Source of the DNA: Malania oleifera
Lineage: Eukaryota; Streptophyta; Magnoliopsida; Santalales; Ximeniaceae
Direction of reading: 5' to 3'
NCBI RefSeq assembly: GCF_029873635.1
Contig: NC_080425.1
Coordinates: 46,415,678 to 46,479,677 of the forward strand
Length of the DNA stretch: 64,000 nucleotides
The notes under the pieces are model-generated. The model saw only the letters and a list, made by a program, of their open reading frames with translations. It was not told where the DNA came from and searched no databases. Below, in pieces: positions 20,773 through 32,305 of this stretch (positions are counted from its first letter, which is position 1; every line of letters starts with the position of its first letter). A program made the translations under genes and the position numbers.

Positions 20773-21592
20773 TCACCCTAAAGTTGGTGCATAGATATCT
20801 CTTATGCCCAACTTGTTGAGTAAGTTGCAGAAGTTCCTTGTGCATACTGCCTTCGTGAGTATATCCACCAATTGGTCTTCTGATTTGACAAATGGAGACC
20901 GAATAATTTTTTCTTCAAGATAATGTTTGATAGAATGCCGATCCACCTCAACATGCTTGGTGCGATCATGCTTTATGGGAGATATCAACTGCTGCCTTGT
21001 TATCACAAAACAACTTCATTTCAAAGCTAGGAGCAAAGCCAATCTCAACTAGCAACCTTATAAGCCAAAGAAGTTCACAAAGACCCTTAGCCATTCCTCA
21101 AAATTCGGCTTCAGCGCTGGATAATGCTACTACTTTTTGCTTCTTGCTTCTCCAAGTAACAAGATTGCCTCCTACAAATGTGAAGTAGCCCGATGTAGAT
21201 TTCCTACCCGAAATATTTCCTACTCAGTCAGCCTTCGTATAGCCTTCAACATCCAAATGATTATTTTTTGAGAACATAAGCCCTTCAACATCGAATTAAT
21301 ACATCCATATGGTCTTCACTAGGACGGTGCATGAACTGACTCGATACACTTACAGTGTAAGCAATATCTGGACAGGTATGAGATAAATAGATGAGCTTCC
21401 CAACTAACCTTTGGTACCTCTCTCTGTCCCCTGGCACCTGATTTGAATATTCTCCAAGTTTATGATTCTGAACAATTGGGTATCAACTGGTTTACACTCC
21501 AGTAATCATACTTCTGACAACAAGTCTAGTACATATTTTCTTTGAGAGAGAAATATGCCTTGTCTTGACCTAGCTACTTCAACCCCTAGAAA
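20773..21592 (-). pseudogene. Copia RNase H (broken)
   Basis: The C-terminal end is clear on the minus strand: SPIKHDRTKHVEVDRHSIKH, LEEKIIRSPFVKSEDQLVDI, then LTKAVCTRNF...LNKLGIRDIYAP, stopping at 20773 beside the LTR. The rest to 21592 carries pieces of the LVGKLIYLSHT-type and RNase H Asp regions in shifting frames. Confidence 0.82.
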
Positions 21593-21909
21593 CTACTTGA
21601 GTCCTCCCAGGTTCTTCATTTCAAATTCGGTTGACAATTTCTCTTGGAGTCTTGACATCTCTTCTGCATCATCCCCGGTAATAATCATGCCGTCTACATA
21701 GACTTTTAGAGCTGCCACTTTTCCTAATTGATGTTTTAGGAAGAGGGTATGATCCAAATTGCTTTGTTGAAAGCCATATTTTCTCATAGTCAAACTCAAC
21801 CCTCCAAACCATGCTCGAAGTGATTGTTTCAATCCATACAATGCCCACTGTAACTTCCATGCAACCTTTGCCTCTGAGAAAGCAGTATATCTGGGTAGAA
21901 TGTCCATGT
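21593..21909 (-). pseudogene. Copia reverse transcriptase, downstream half
   Basis: The minus-strand frame gives VYMDILPRYTAFSEAK, then LQWALYGLKQSLRAWFGGL and the catalytic box as VYVDGMIITGDD. The box reads YVDG instead of YVDD, so one of the two metal-binding aspartates is lost. The upstream half of the RT lies beyond the hAT, at 25963-26300. Confidence 0.88.
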
Positions 21910-22187
21910 ACACCTACCATAGTAGTCAGAGGCGCGAGGCGAGCCGAGGCGCAAAGGGTCTTTGAAGCCGAGGCGCGAGGCGAAGGCACGTGCCTCACGA
22001 AGGTGAGGTGCACAATTATTAAAATGGTGTAAAATATCTATTTGGGATAATTTATATATAAACATATGAATATCTAGTGATATTAGAATTTAAAATGGCA
22101 AAACATTCAATAACAAAATTGGAAATTTAATAAAATTGCCAAGACGAAGCCCAAAAGCATCAACAATTCAACATAGTTCAACATCGT

Positions 22188-24846
22188 TCAACATTCTTCA
22201 TCATCAGAATTGTTTTCTCCAACATCTTTTTCCTCTTCCGTCTCCTCTGCACTATCCACTTGGATTTCATCCTCATCTACAAGTTCCAACATTGTGGTCC
22301 GACCCCTAGCACTGGTTGCACTACTAGATGAAGCCCTTCCTCTTTCTCTTCCTCTAGACGATGATGGCATATTTGTACTTATTCTTGATCTAGTGTGATG
22401 CGGGGGGTTATTTAGTCCAGCAGCTCTAGCAACAGAATCTCAAGTCAAATTATCATCTTCAAACACAAGTTCATCATCCTCATCAGAATCACCATCCATC
22501 CTACCAATCAACCACTCATTACAATCATCAATGTCCTTTAGGAGGATGGGATCAATGGTGTCACGTTTGTCGTATCAACACCTCAAAGTTCGATTATATT
22601 TCACAAATACCAAATCATTCAAGCGTTGCTGGGATAGCCTATTTCTCCTTTTGCTATGAAGTTGCAAAAAGTTTAAAGTAATATGGTTAATAATGATTCT
22701 AAAAAGCAGTAGATTGGTAGTTCTTGTTCTGTAATAATTAATCCATGATATACTAATGACTTACATGTTGGAATATGCTCCAATTTCTTTTGCAGCCAGT
22801 AGCACTACACGTGAGGCTAAGAATTTTCACAGCAAACTTTTGCAAGTTTGGAGTTGTTGATCCATATGCCATCCACCATTGCGCTGTTATGAAATAAATT
22901 TTAAATGAATACCTACTAGGTAAATAGCAAAAATAATTTTCAAAAAGAAAAAGGTAGTACAAATGCCACTTTACTTGGTGCTTTTGTCTTCCTTTGTCTC
23001 ACTGCCAAACTAATTCCAAAGACGCCACTAGCGGCATTGTATTTTTCCAACTCATTTGAAACATTATCTTGCATTTCAATAGTTGGCAGTAACCTTGCAA
23101 TACATTTGTACAAACCCGTCATAATTTCTTCATCTTGCAAAATGTTGGGGTTTGAATAGAAAAATTCTGGATTCAAGTAGTGTGCAACTGCATGCAAGAG
23201 TTGATAGAGTTGGCATCCCCACCTTGTATCAATAATTTCAAATGCCTCCTTGAATTTATCCTCTCTCTCACCAAAAGCCTTAGCTATGGCTTCCTTAGCC
23301 CTATCCATTGCTTCATAAATGTATCCCATTGCAGGCTTCTTTTCCCCATCAACCAAACGGAGTACACAAACAAGTGGACTTGTTAACTTAAGAGCATAGA
23401 CGATGGTACTCCAAAAAGTAGGCATCAAAACAATAATAGCTGCTCTTTTTCCAGCTGCCTCCTTTGCCCATTTAGTAGTATTCCAATCTTCAGAAGTAAA
23501 CATCTTCCTCAAGTTGTTCTTTTGAAGTTGGATTGAACGGAGGGTGATGAAGGCAGTTGCAAATCTTGTAATTGCAGGTCTTAGTAACTCCTTTCCTCCA
23601 GTGAACTGTCTCATCAAGTTGACAACGCCAACACAGTTATAGATTTAGCCATTCAAAAAAATTGCCCTTGTCAAAGTTGCATGAATTGAAGGCATCTTCC
23701 CAATATCCTCCAAAATTAAATCAATACAATGAGCAGCACACGGTGTCCAATATAAATGTGGCCTCTTTGCTTCCAACAATCTCGCTATTCAAAAATCAAG
23801 GAATGAAGCCATTAAAATATTAAAATAAACAATATATAGACTATAGAAAGTAGTTCTAAAAATAAGTTCTTACCTGCTGCAACATAGTTTGAAGCATTTG
23901 CAGTTACCACTTGAATCACATTTGATTCTCCAATTTCCTCTACCATCTCATCAAGTAATCTATACATTCTATCTGCATTCTTGACAATATTAGAAGCATC
24001 AATAGACTTGATGAATACTGATCCCCTTGGAGAGTTCACTAAAAAGTTTATTATGTCCTTATTAGCAACCGAATCTCTCCAACCATCAGACATAATTGAG
24101 CAGCCATATTTTGTCCATTCCTCCTTATGGACCTTCAACAACTCTTTCATTTGACTAACTTCCTCCTTTAGGTAAGGAACTCTCACTTTATGATAGCTAA
24201 GTGGCTTTATTCCAGGACCATATTGTTCAATCGATTCAAGTGCCACTGCAAAGCTGCTCAGACGTACAGCATTAAATGATATTCCAGCATCATACATCCA
24301 TCTAGAAAAATCTCCCATTGCCTTTTTTCTTAGTTCTTTCTTGCACGCCTCATTTATTGATGTTTGCTTTATCTTCTCTTCTTTCCTAGCTTGAACCGCT
24401 TTCTTCGGATCAGGAGTAAAAAACAAGTCTATAGGCCCCTTCTGTTTTGGTTTCTTCAAGTTGGATTGGTATGATCTTTTACTTCCATCGCTAGTAAGCA
24501 CTCTCTTGCCACAAATGTCAATTTCTTGAACTTCATCTTCTTCATCTTCACCGTAATGATCTATATCATCAAAGTCGGGCAATAACTCATTTTCCTCCTT
24601 TTCCATATCTTTCTTCAACATATACTCTTTAATTTCCTCACGTACATGAGCAGGACACTTAGAGCATTCTTTCACATTTCGAAATCCTCCGACAATGTGT
24701 TGTTTTGCCCGAAATATTCCTCCCCTTGTGACTTTACCACAAAAATTGCAAGTCAAATTATTTCTATTTTTTTGATCCTCCAAATGTGCATACTTCCATG
24801 CGGGATCTTTCTTTGCCGAGGCCTCACATCCAGAACTAGAATCCAT
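22188..24846 (-). pseudogene. hAT transposase gene with three stops
   Basis: Exon 1 (24846 to 23874) starts MDSSSGCEASAKKDPAWKY, then a BED-type zinc finger (CNFCGK...KQHIVGG...C), acidic linker and a DUF659-like segment ending NASNYVAA at a GT donor. Exon 2 (23784 to 22975) continues LLEAKRPHLYWTPCAAHCID and RFATAFITLRSIQLQ. Exon 3 (22883 to about 22765) has WWMAYGSTTPNLQKFAVKIL and CKRNWSIFQH, the C-terminal hAT dimerisation block. Exon 4 (about 22660 to 22188) has KRRNRLSQQRLNDLVFVKY and a Ser/Arg/acidic tail. In-frame stops lie at 23645-23647, 22575-22577 and 22440-22442. The exon 3/4 junction is uncertain. Confidence 0.88.
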
Positions 24847-25199
24847 TTAAGATTTTAGACTTGGTATCCGTATCCTAATTGAAAAAACAATGCATCATAT
24901 ATTTCAGGCAAATTAGGCAATAACTCATTTTGTATTAGTAGCTAATAGCCTAATCCAGACAATAACCCATTTAAAATTTAAGACTTACATAATGCATTTC
25001 CAAACAAATTAAAAAACAGTAGCTAAATTTCATTAAAAGAATAAATATTATGTATTAGTTATAATTTATAAACTTACATTAATTAAACTTAATATTATAA
25101 TTTAAATAGCAGTAGCTAAATTTATGTAAAAAGAATAAATATTATGTGTTAGTTATAATTTATAAACTTACATTAATTAAACTAAATATTATAAATTAA

Positions 25200-25430
25200 A
25201 AAACAGCAGTAGCAAGCAGGCAGCAGGAAGAAGAAGAAGAAGAAGAGAAGCAGCAGGCAGCAGGACGCAAGCAGCAGCAGCAGCAGCAGAAAAAGAAGAA
25301 GAAGAAGAAGAAGAGAAGCAGCAGGCAGCAGGACGCAAGCAGGAGCAGCAGCAGCAGCAGCAGAAGAAGAAGAGAAGCAGCAGGCAGCAGGATGCAAGCA
25401 GAAGAAGAAGAAGAAGAAGAAGAAGACTTA
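25200..25430 (+). repeat. Compound CAG/GAA minisatellite inside the hAT
   Basis: A unit of about 70-80 bp (GCAGCAGGCAGCAGGA[CT]GCAAGCAG followed by CAG or GAA runs) repeats three times. The CAG and GAA runs vary in length between units. It lies between the transposase start and the right terminus. Confidence 0.9.
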
Positions 25431-25760
25431 CAAAGGTTCGAAGCTTAAAGACGATCTCACAGGCTCGCAGCTGGTTCGAAATGTTGAAGGCGACGTGATG
25501 AACTCACGTCGTGCTCGAAGGCAGTCAGACGAACTCACGACTGCTTTGAAGGCAGACAGACGAACTCGCGAGGGCTCCGGCTGGTTCGAAACAAAGTCGT
25601 GCAGGTCGTGCTTCTTCAAAATGTCGAAGATGAACTCACGATCTTGGTTCGAAGCTCGAAGACAAAGTCGCGAAGGCTTCTAGCTGGTTCAAAGGCTCGC
25701 AAACGAACTCACGAAGGGCTTCGAAGGGTCGAAAGGGGCTAGGGCTCTGTTCGTTTGAGT
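25431..25760. repeat. TTCGAA-rich subterminal region of the hAT
   Basis: The motifs GGTTCGAA, GCTCGAAG and GAACTCACG recur about every 20-40 bp, partly as CTGGTTCGAA at 25470 and 25582. Clustered short motifs near a hAT terminus often serve as transposase binding sites; that role is inferred here. Confidence 0.5.
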
Positions 25761-25962
25761 CGAATGAGGGATACGGGTCTGGCTTGGGCTATTTCTCTCC
25801 TTTAAATGGCTTAAAAATTCACAAGGCGCGCCTCACTACGCCTCGTCTCGCCTAGGGCTGCCTCTTGCAGGTCGCCTCGCCCCACCTGGTATGAGGCGGA
25901 AGCCTCTTCGCCTCATTGCGCCTTGCGCCTAGGGGCGCGCTTTTAACTACTATGACACCTAC

Positions 25963-26300
25963 TTTCGAGATTTCCATGAAGGAAGGTGTTTTTCACGTCA
26001 AGTTGGTGCAATGGCCAATCTAAATTTGCTGCAAGAGATAACAGAACTCTTAACAGTGTTTAGTTTGGCTACAGGTGAGAAAGTTTCTTGATAATCTATG
26101 CCATATGTCTGTGTATATCCCTTTGCCACCAATCTTACCTTAATCGATCGATAGACCCATATGCTTTGTATTTAATGGAGAAAATCCACTTGCACTCCAT
26201 TATCTTCTTTCCTTCAAGTAATTCGACTAATGCCCATGCTTTATTTTTTTTTCAGAGCCTCCAATTCTTCCTTGATAGCTTGAGCCCATTTTGGATCTAT
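25963..26300 (-). pseudogene. Copia reverse transcriptase, upstream half
   Basis: Reading the minus strand from about 26300: a LEALKKNKAW-like start, [17 protein letters not shown], then [21 protein letters not shown] running to the hAT target site. Beyond the hAT the frame continues as VYMDI at 21909. Stops around 26130 and frameshifts are present. Confidence 0.75.
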
Positions 26301-27235
26301 TAAAGCTTCCTTAACACTACTGGGAAATGACACGATGAAAGTATATGCGCAAATCCCTTGAGAGGTTCGGATAATCTTTGAGTAAACACATACTTGGCTA
26401 TCGGATGCTTAGCTCGTCTTTCTTCTACGTCTAGAGAGTATCGAGTTGGTGGCTTACCAAGATTGTGTCTGAAAGGTAAAACATAACCCATAGATGTATC
26501 CATGGCATTAGTATGTAAAGGTGTGGTAGAAGAGCTTACCTCTAGAATATTCTGAGAAGAAGAAGGGTCGTCGGGTATCAAGGGGAATTTATCTTCAGAT
26601 TCCTTTTTATTTTTATGATATAGGTTCAATTCTTGGAGACATTAACTTCTGGAGACATATCAACTCCCACAACTTCTGGAGACGTATCAACTCCTGAAGA
26701 GGCCTGAACATCCGATTCTATTGCTAGATTGTCTTCAATACCCATCCCTTCACAACCCAACCAATTCTGCTCTTCATCTCTAAGCTCCCCTTGAAGAGTG
26801 GAATTGGATGTTGGTGATGGAAAGGTGTCAGACTATAGAAAAGTAACATCCATAGTGATGTAGGTACATTGGCGATGCGATCGTAGCACCGATACCCTTG
26901 TTTATGTAAGCCATACCCAAGAATAGGCACCGGACTGCACATGGATCCAACTTAGTGCGTTGATTCTTATGAAGGTGAACCAAAGCAACACAGCCAAAAA
27001 TTAGGGGAGGAATCATCAGAACAGTTGGTAATGAGACATGATTAGAAAGTACCTTTAATGGAGTCTGAAAGTTTAAGACTTTTGTAGGCATACGATCTAG
27101 TAAATGTGTGGCCGTGGCGACAACATCACTCCAATAGTGACTACGGAAGTATGCTTGAAATTGCTGCTTAATATATTCACCTCCATTGTCAGAATGGAGG
27201 ATTTGAATTTTAGTTGAAAATTGTGTCTGAACCAT
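26300..27235 (-). pseudogene. Copia integrase core and linker (deleted)
   Basis: The minus frame 27235-26828 reads IQILHSDNGGEYIKQQFQAY, then jumps directly to WSDVVATATHLLDRMPTKVL, so about 40 residues around the catalytic Glu (the N-G-x-x-E-R-K block) are missing. FGCVALVHLHKN and LDPCAVRCLFLG follow. 26942-26300 carries the variable linker before RT in two frames. Confidence 0.82.
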
Positions 27236-28627
27236 GATATGAAAGGATTGAAACGTACCAAATACTTCATCTTTGTGTTTCAGTGAGTAAAGTCATGTCA
27301 TTCGAGTACAATCGTCGACAAAAATCACAAACCAACGATGACCAGAAGACATAGTCGCTGGGGAAGGCCCCTATACATCGGAATGTATTAAAGAAAAAGG
27401 AATTGCACTTTTGTTTATGCTCACGGGATAAGGAAGCATGTGACTCTTGGCTAAAATGCAAGTATCACGTTTAAAGTTCGTGTGCGGTACATTGGAAAAT
27501 GATTCTGAAAATAAGTATTTTAAATAACCAAATGATTGATGCCCCAAGTGATGGTGCCATAGCCAGATCTGCCTTTTCTTGTTACTTACCATATGGTGCA
27601 TGTGGTTAGCTTTGCCCGAACTGAAGTTGTCCACGTAGTATAATCTCCCCCTCTTAGTACCACGCCCAATTATCTCCTTGGTGAGAATATCTTGAAGAAG
27701 ACAAAAATTAGGATATATTAATACCACACAATTGAAATCTGCAGTAACTTGACTAACAAACATCAGTTTATTGGTTAGAGATGGAATGAGTAACGTATGT
27801 GATAATGAGAGAGAAGGAGATAGAGTCACAGTTCCTGCCCCTGTAACTGGGTAGGTGACCTTATTAGCATTAGCAATACACTGTCTTCTTGGTGGAGTTG
27901 TATGAGAGAAATCATTGGAATCAAATGTCATGTGGTGTGTAGCCCTAGAGTTGAGAATCCAATCAACATCATCACTGTGATTAGAACTAAGAAATGCTTG
28001 ACTACAGTTACTTGGATTATTGAGATGCGTAGAAGCATGTGAAGATTCCACTTGGGGGTTGAGGGATAGCAAAGATTCACCGGTGACCCCAGTAGCTCTC
28101 CCCGTGCTGTCAGGTACACTTTTTTTCCGTGCCTGAAGATCATTCCACCAATCAGGATACCCATGTAACTTGAAGCAGGTTTCACGGGTATGTTTGGTAT
28201 TTCCACAGTAAGTACATTTCATACCATCAGATGGAGCCTTGGACTTAGAGGGTGGATTTGACTTTCTGTTGCTCAGAGAAGGAACCTCTTTTTTCGGCGG
28301 TGTATAATAGTGGCTTGCCATGATTTCCTTGGATGCCATAACCACTTCAGGAGTGGCATCTTCACCTGATTTCATTACAATCTGCCTGATATCTTCTCGT
28401 CGGACATGAGCATACGCTTGTTCAACTATAGGAAATGGTTTTAATTGGAGCACGTCACTTTGACTCTTATCCAGCCAGTCATCTAGTCCATCTAGGAAGG
28501 TATAAACTCGATCTTCATGTTGAAATCGAATTGTATTTCCGGATATCAACAACGCATTCCATTGGGTTGTGATGACGAAAATCGATTTCTCGCCACAAGC
28601 CTTGCAGATCATTGTAATGTTTTTCAA
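27236..28627 (-). pseudogene. Copia zinc knuckle, protease, integrase N-terminus
   Basis: The minus frame 28627-27371 holds the end of gag, a zinc knuckle CTYCGNTKHTRETCFKLHGY (about 28160-28220), then the protease site as WILNSRATHHMT (about 27915-27960; the family has D-S-G, here N-S-R, so inactive). The HHCC end of the integrase follows as LWHHHLGHQSFGYL with an imperfect C-x2-C. The frame is open for 418 codons, the longest coding stretch in the element. Confidence 0.87.
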
Positions 28628-29147
28628 TGTGCTCGCTAGCTTGTTTCATGTGAGTCTGACGGCGCTGAAGATCATAAACTTGAGACATATCAATCCCATC
28701 AAAATAAGTTGTAGCCACAAAGCCCCAAACCTGTTTTGTAGTTGGGAAGCGAATGAAGTTAGTGATCAAGGTGGGGTCCATTGAATTGATCAGCCATCCC
28801 TTGACAATAACATTTTTGGTTCGCCACCTCCTAAAAGATGGATCGGTTTCTTGAGGTTGGGGAGAGTCTCCATTGATATATCCCAACTTGTCTTTGCTAG
28901 GGATATACATCTCGACAACCTGGGACCATAAGGCATGGTTTGAGCCATCTAACTTGATGCCAATTGAAGCAGCTGAAAATTCAGCAACCGATGGGTGGGG
29001 CGAGGTTTGGGCTTTGGTCAAGATTTCCATCATCTTGGTCGTCAGATCATTAATAACAGATTCGGTCTGAGGTCTGTGAAGTTGCATGGCATCAATGTGT
29101 TCTGCCATGGATTCCATGTGGTCTGAAGGTGACAAATTCGTCAGCAA
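28515..29147 (-). pseudogene. Copia gag
   Basis: The frame starts at ATG 29147 and encodes 210 codons with FSAASIGIKLDGSNHALWSQ, KDKLGYINGD, RRWRTKNVIVKGWLINSMDP and VWGFVATTYFDG, the UBN2-type copia gag signature. It overlaps the next frame (28627-27371) by about 110 bp in a different phase, showing a frameshift in the gag end. Confidence 0.87.
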
Positions 29148-29636
29148 CTCTAATTTATGGCCGCAGAGAAGAATGATTCAGGGTAAAAAACCCATCATGG
29201 AAAGCCTGATCTAACTGCTCAAAAAGGTAGAAAATCAAGAATCAGCATGAGCGGATCACCGAAGGGATACATCGTCATTGGGCATGAGCATGTCGGCTGG
29301 TTGTTGGGTTGATGGGATCGTGATTCAAGAGGTCGGCGAGCTCATCTGCCTTTGGATCAATGATGGGAAAAAGAAAATGATGAAGACGAAGTTTTTGCTA
29401 GTGAAATTAGGTCCGCTGTGGTTCGAGATAGGTCGCGGCCGGAGCAGATTTGGAGGTGGTGTTTCTCGATCGTGATTCGTTGTACTCCTCCTCCCCTGAT
29501 TATGATGACAACAGAGGTGTTGTCTTTTGTGGCGAAATCAAAGATTTATCGCCAGCCCATGCACACAGCCCTCGGTTTTCCCTCTCTGGTCACCCGAAAG
29601 TTGGAGCAAAGGTCCTACAACCCTGCTCTGATGCCA

Positions 29637-29829
29637 TGTTAAAATGGAGATTTACTCCTTTCTTCTATATTCTTTATAACTTGAGTACACATATATATAG
29701 ATACAGAGAATGGCTATTCTAGGCTATACAATAATTTCCTTTGTTGAAATCATGGTTGATCCTGCAAATATGGGATTTTACATTAAATGGGTTCCTATAA
29801 TTTTCCTAATCTAATAGCTCACGCCAACA
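29637..29829 (-). repeat. 5' LTR of copia element 20579-29829
   Basis: Same 193-bp sequence as 20579-20771, preceded on + by the reversed primer site CTGCTCTGATGCCA and followed by the GAAGA duplication. Confidence 0.93.
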
Positions 29830-29934
29830 GAAGATCACAGGTTTTGTTCAAGTAATGGGGTGGGAATGGAATAGCTTTTCTTTTGGTGACCCTTCATTGC
29901 ACAAAATAGGTAATCCCATTCCTAGCAACATTCC

Positions 29935-31600
29935 TCACAAATGATAGTCAAGATCACTCGGATCCATGGCTCAACACTCTGCTTCAACGCTAGATTTTGC
30001 TACAATAATTTGTTTCTTGCTATGCAATAACCAGACTACCACCCCCCCAAATGCACTGTTCGGTAGTAAACCTTCGATCAGCCCAACTCATAGTTTCTAT
30101 GATATGTACATATCAAACCTCTATGAGGAGAGCCTTTGAGATGCCGTAGAATCCTACAAAAGACATCCCAATGTGGCTTACTGACGACCCCCACAGCAGA
30201 GGATATGTCAGGTCTAGTAATAGACAAGTAGATTAATTTGCCAACCAAATGTCTATATCGACATTAGTCTTGAAATTCTAATCTAATATCCTTAGACAAC
30301 GTCACATTGGGATCCATGAGAGATCAACTGTTTATCTCCAAACATTCTAATCTCATTGGGCAAGTCCAAGATATATTTTTTCTAAGATGGATTCAATCCT
30401 TTTGTACATATCTCGATACCAAGAAATTAATGCAAAGTACCCAAATTCCTTGATTTGAAATTATTCTTTAAGTCATTGCTTGACATATTTGGTCACAGTG
30501 GTGACGATATCATCAACATTAACTACTAGAAGTTCCATAATTGTTTCTTTTTTGTGGACAAAGGTAATCAGAGTAGCACTTGATAAAATCAAATATAGGG
30601 AGCATGGTACTAAATTTGTCAAACCAAACTAAGGAGACTATTTAAGACCATAAATATCCTTATGCAACCTACATACCTTATCATTCTCATTCTGGGCATC
30701 ATACTAGTGAGATTGCCCCATATATACCTCATCCTGCAAATCTCCATACAAGAAATACTTTCTTCAAATCCAATTGGTACAAGGGGCAATCTAGATTAAC
30801 TGCCAAAAAAATCAATACACAAACAGAATTTCGTCGAGCAACAAGAGAGAAGGTTTGAAAATAATCAATACCATATGTTTGAGCCCTTTTGCAATGAGCC
30901 TTAGGTTGTTCGATAAAACTGTTAAGAAGATAGTTGATGGTGTAGGCCCAACAACACCTAACCAACTGCTTGCCCACTATAGCATTTCAACATGTGAGGA
31001 AGGGATAGAAACAAAGGAAATAGACAAGGCAATAGAATGCACACGACTAGGACGGTGAAGAACTGAAAATATGAAGCAATAGGATATGCAAGTAAGGACT
31101 GCTTAGTACACGTTTGGATACCTTTTCAGTGAGCAATTGGCAATTACAAATCATGCTAGGTTGAATCTCTTAATCCAAAATTTGAAACAATAAAGAGTGA
31201 AAGAGGCAGTTGCATGGTGACAGTGAAGTCTATTCTCACTTTCCATTGATCATAAACCCTCTGCTTCACTATCAAGAATGGATTCAGAAGAAGAGTGGAA
31301 ATTTTCTCCGATATGGATAGGAACAAGAGGATTAACACACAAGGAAGAACTAGAAATCGTGACTCAAAGTAGATTCATCCAAGGAGGAAGTCGGTATTAG
31401 AGAAATAAGGTGTCACCTCAAAAAAGGTAACTTTTTCACTAATATTTCCTATAATTGTAGGGGTCATAACATCTTTATCCTTTACGAGTTCTAGAGTACC
31501 AACAAAGACACATTTAACATCACTTGGGGAGAACTTGTCCTAACCATTACATGGAACATGAACAGAACATGTGTACCCAAAGACATGAGGCAGGGCAGAG
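29935..31600 (-). mobile_element. Copia relic: integrase end to RNase H
   Basis: On the minus strand: a CVFVGTLELVKD/YFSN segment typical of the integrase end (31380-31520), a linker, then RT start GKQLVRCCWAYTINYL, AHCKRAQTYGIDYFQTFSLVA (30977-30800). LVGKLIYLSITRPDI-like and GVVSQ...ILRHLKGSPHRG pieces follow near 30150-30290, and a WLLHSKKQIIVAKS RNase H piece near 30010-30060. It is heavily interrupted; no LTRs were recognised. It begins about 100 bp beyond the 20579-29829 element. Confidence 0.75.
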
Positions 31601-32305
31601 AATATGGGTGTTTCTGAGAAAATTTGTTACCCTAGAATACTGGAGAGTATCTTGCAATAGAAGGGGTTTTAGGAACATGCGTGCTAGGTCAAGTACAACT
31701 CCAATTCCTGACAAAAAAAGGAGGAAAAGGTCAAGCAACAGTTTGGAGTACCCGCAATTTGAGCCTCTGACAATCATATTTGGATATATTTATAAGTGTG
31801 CCAATATGCTATTTTAGTGATTATATGGTGTGATTAGGAGCATTTTTATATTTCATTTTCTTTTTATTATTAACTAATATATAGAAGAGCAGAGCTGGCC
31901 TCCCTAGACCCCTAATGATGTGGAGCCTTGTGCACTAGTTCTTACATTTTTAAAATTGTTAATATTAAATGTAATGGCAAAATAAAAACATGATCATACA
32001 ACCAAAAAATGGTGGTTGTATCCATCCCTACTCCATTTGCTATTATGAGTATCAAGCAAGAGGCTAGTTTTGCACAGTTAGGGAATACATGTTCTTAAAT
32101 TAGTCTTTCTAGTGAATCTTGAGATGGATGAGAGGGAAGCTACAAAGAGACAATTAGAAATGGATGTTGTGTACGAGAAACTAAAATTGTATCAAGTTGA
32201 TGAAACAATGAAAAAACTAATAAGGATGATTTGATGGTTTTGCTATGGGCGCCAAAAGCCCAAAACTTGCACAATTAAGTGATGCAATTAGTTTGATGTT
32301 AAAAC
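31601..32305. other. Intron sequence, no gene seen
   Basis: AT-rich sequence between two retroelements. No coding match was recognised. Its last five bases AAAAC (32301-32305) are the left target duplication of the next element. Confidence 0.4.

Larger units (their letters stand above)
21918..25954 (-). mobile_element. hAT-family DNA transposon (near complete, defective)
   Basis: The ends are inverted repeats: CATAGTAGTCAGAGGCGCG on the left and the reverse complement of CATAGTAGTTAAAAGCGCG on the right. The perfect 8-bp duplication ACACCTAC (21910-21917 and 25955-25962) marks the insertion into copia RT. Both subterminal regions are packed with GAGGCG/CGCCTC motifs. The minus strand holds a multi-exon hAT transposase with a BED zinc finger and a dimerisation end. 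The 4037-bp length and the gene suggest a once autonomous element. Three in-frame stops make it defective now. Confidence 0.94.
20579..29829 (-). mobile_element. Ty1/copia retrotransposon with a hAT inside
   Basis: Two LTRs of exactly 193 bp (20579-20771 and 29637-29829) differ at about ten positions by eye (about 95% identity) and are flanked by the perfect duplication GAAGA (20574-20578 and 29830-29834). A reversed primer site (CTGCTCTGATGCCA) ends at 29636. On the minus strand gag, zinc knuckle, protease, integrase, RT and RNase H follow in copia order. A hAT element (21918-25954) splits the RT. Without it the copia is about 5.2 kb. It is inactive: mutated RT box, deletion in integrase, several stops. 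Confidence 0.95.

Noticed and set aside
25182-25397. Leucine/alanine-rich minus frame
   Set aside because: It is the translation of the CAG/GAA minisatellite, not a protein.
31524-31817. 97-codon plus-strand frame
   Set aside because: It lies opposite a copia relic on the minus strand and has no family features.
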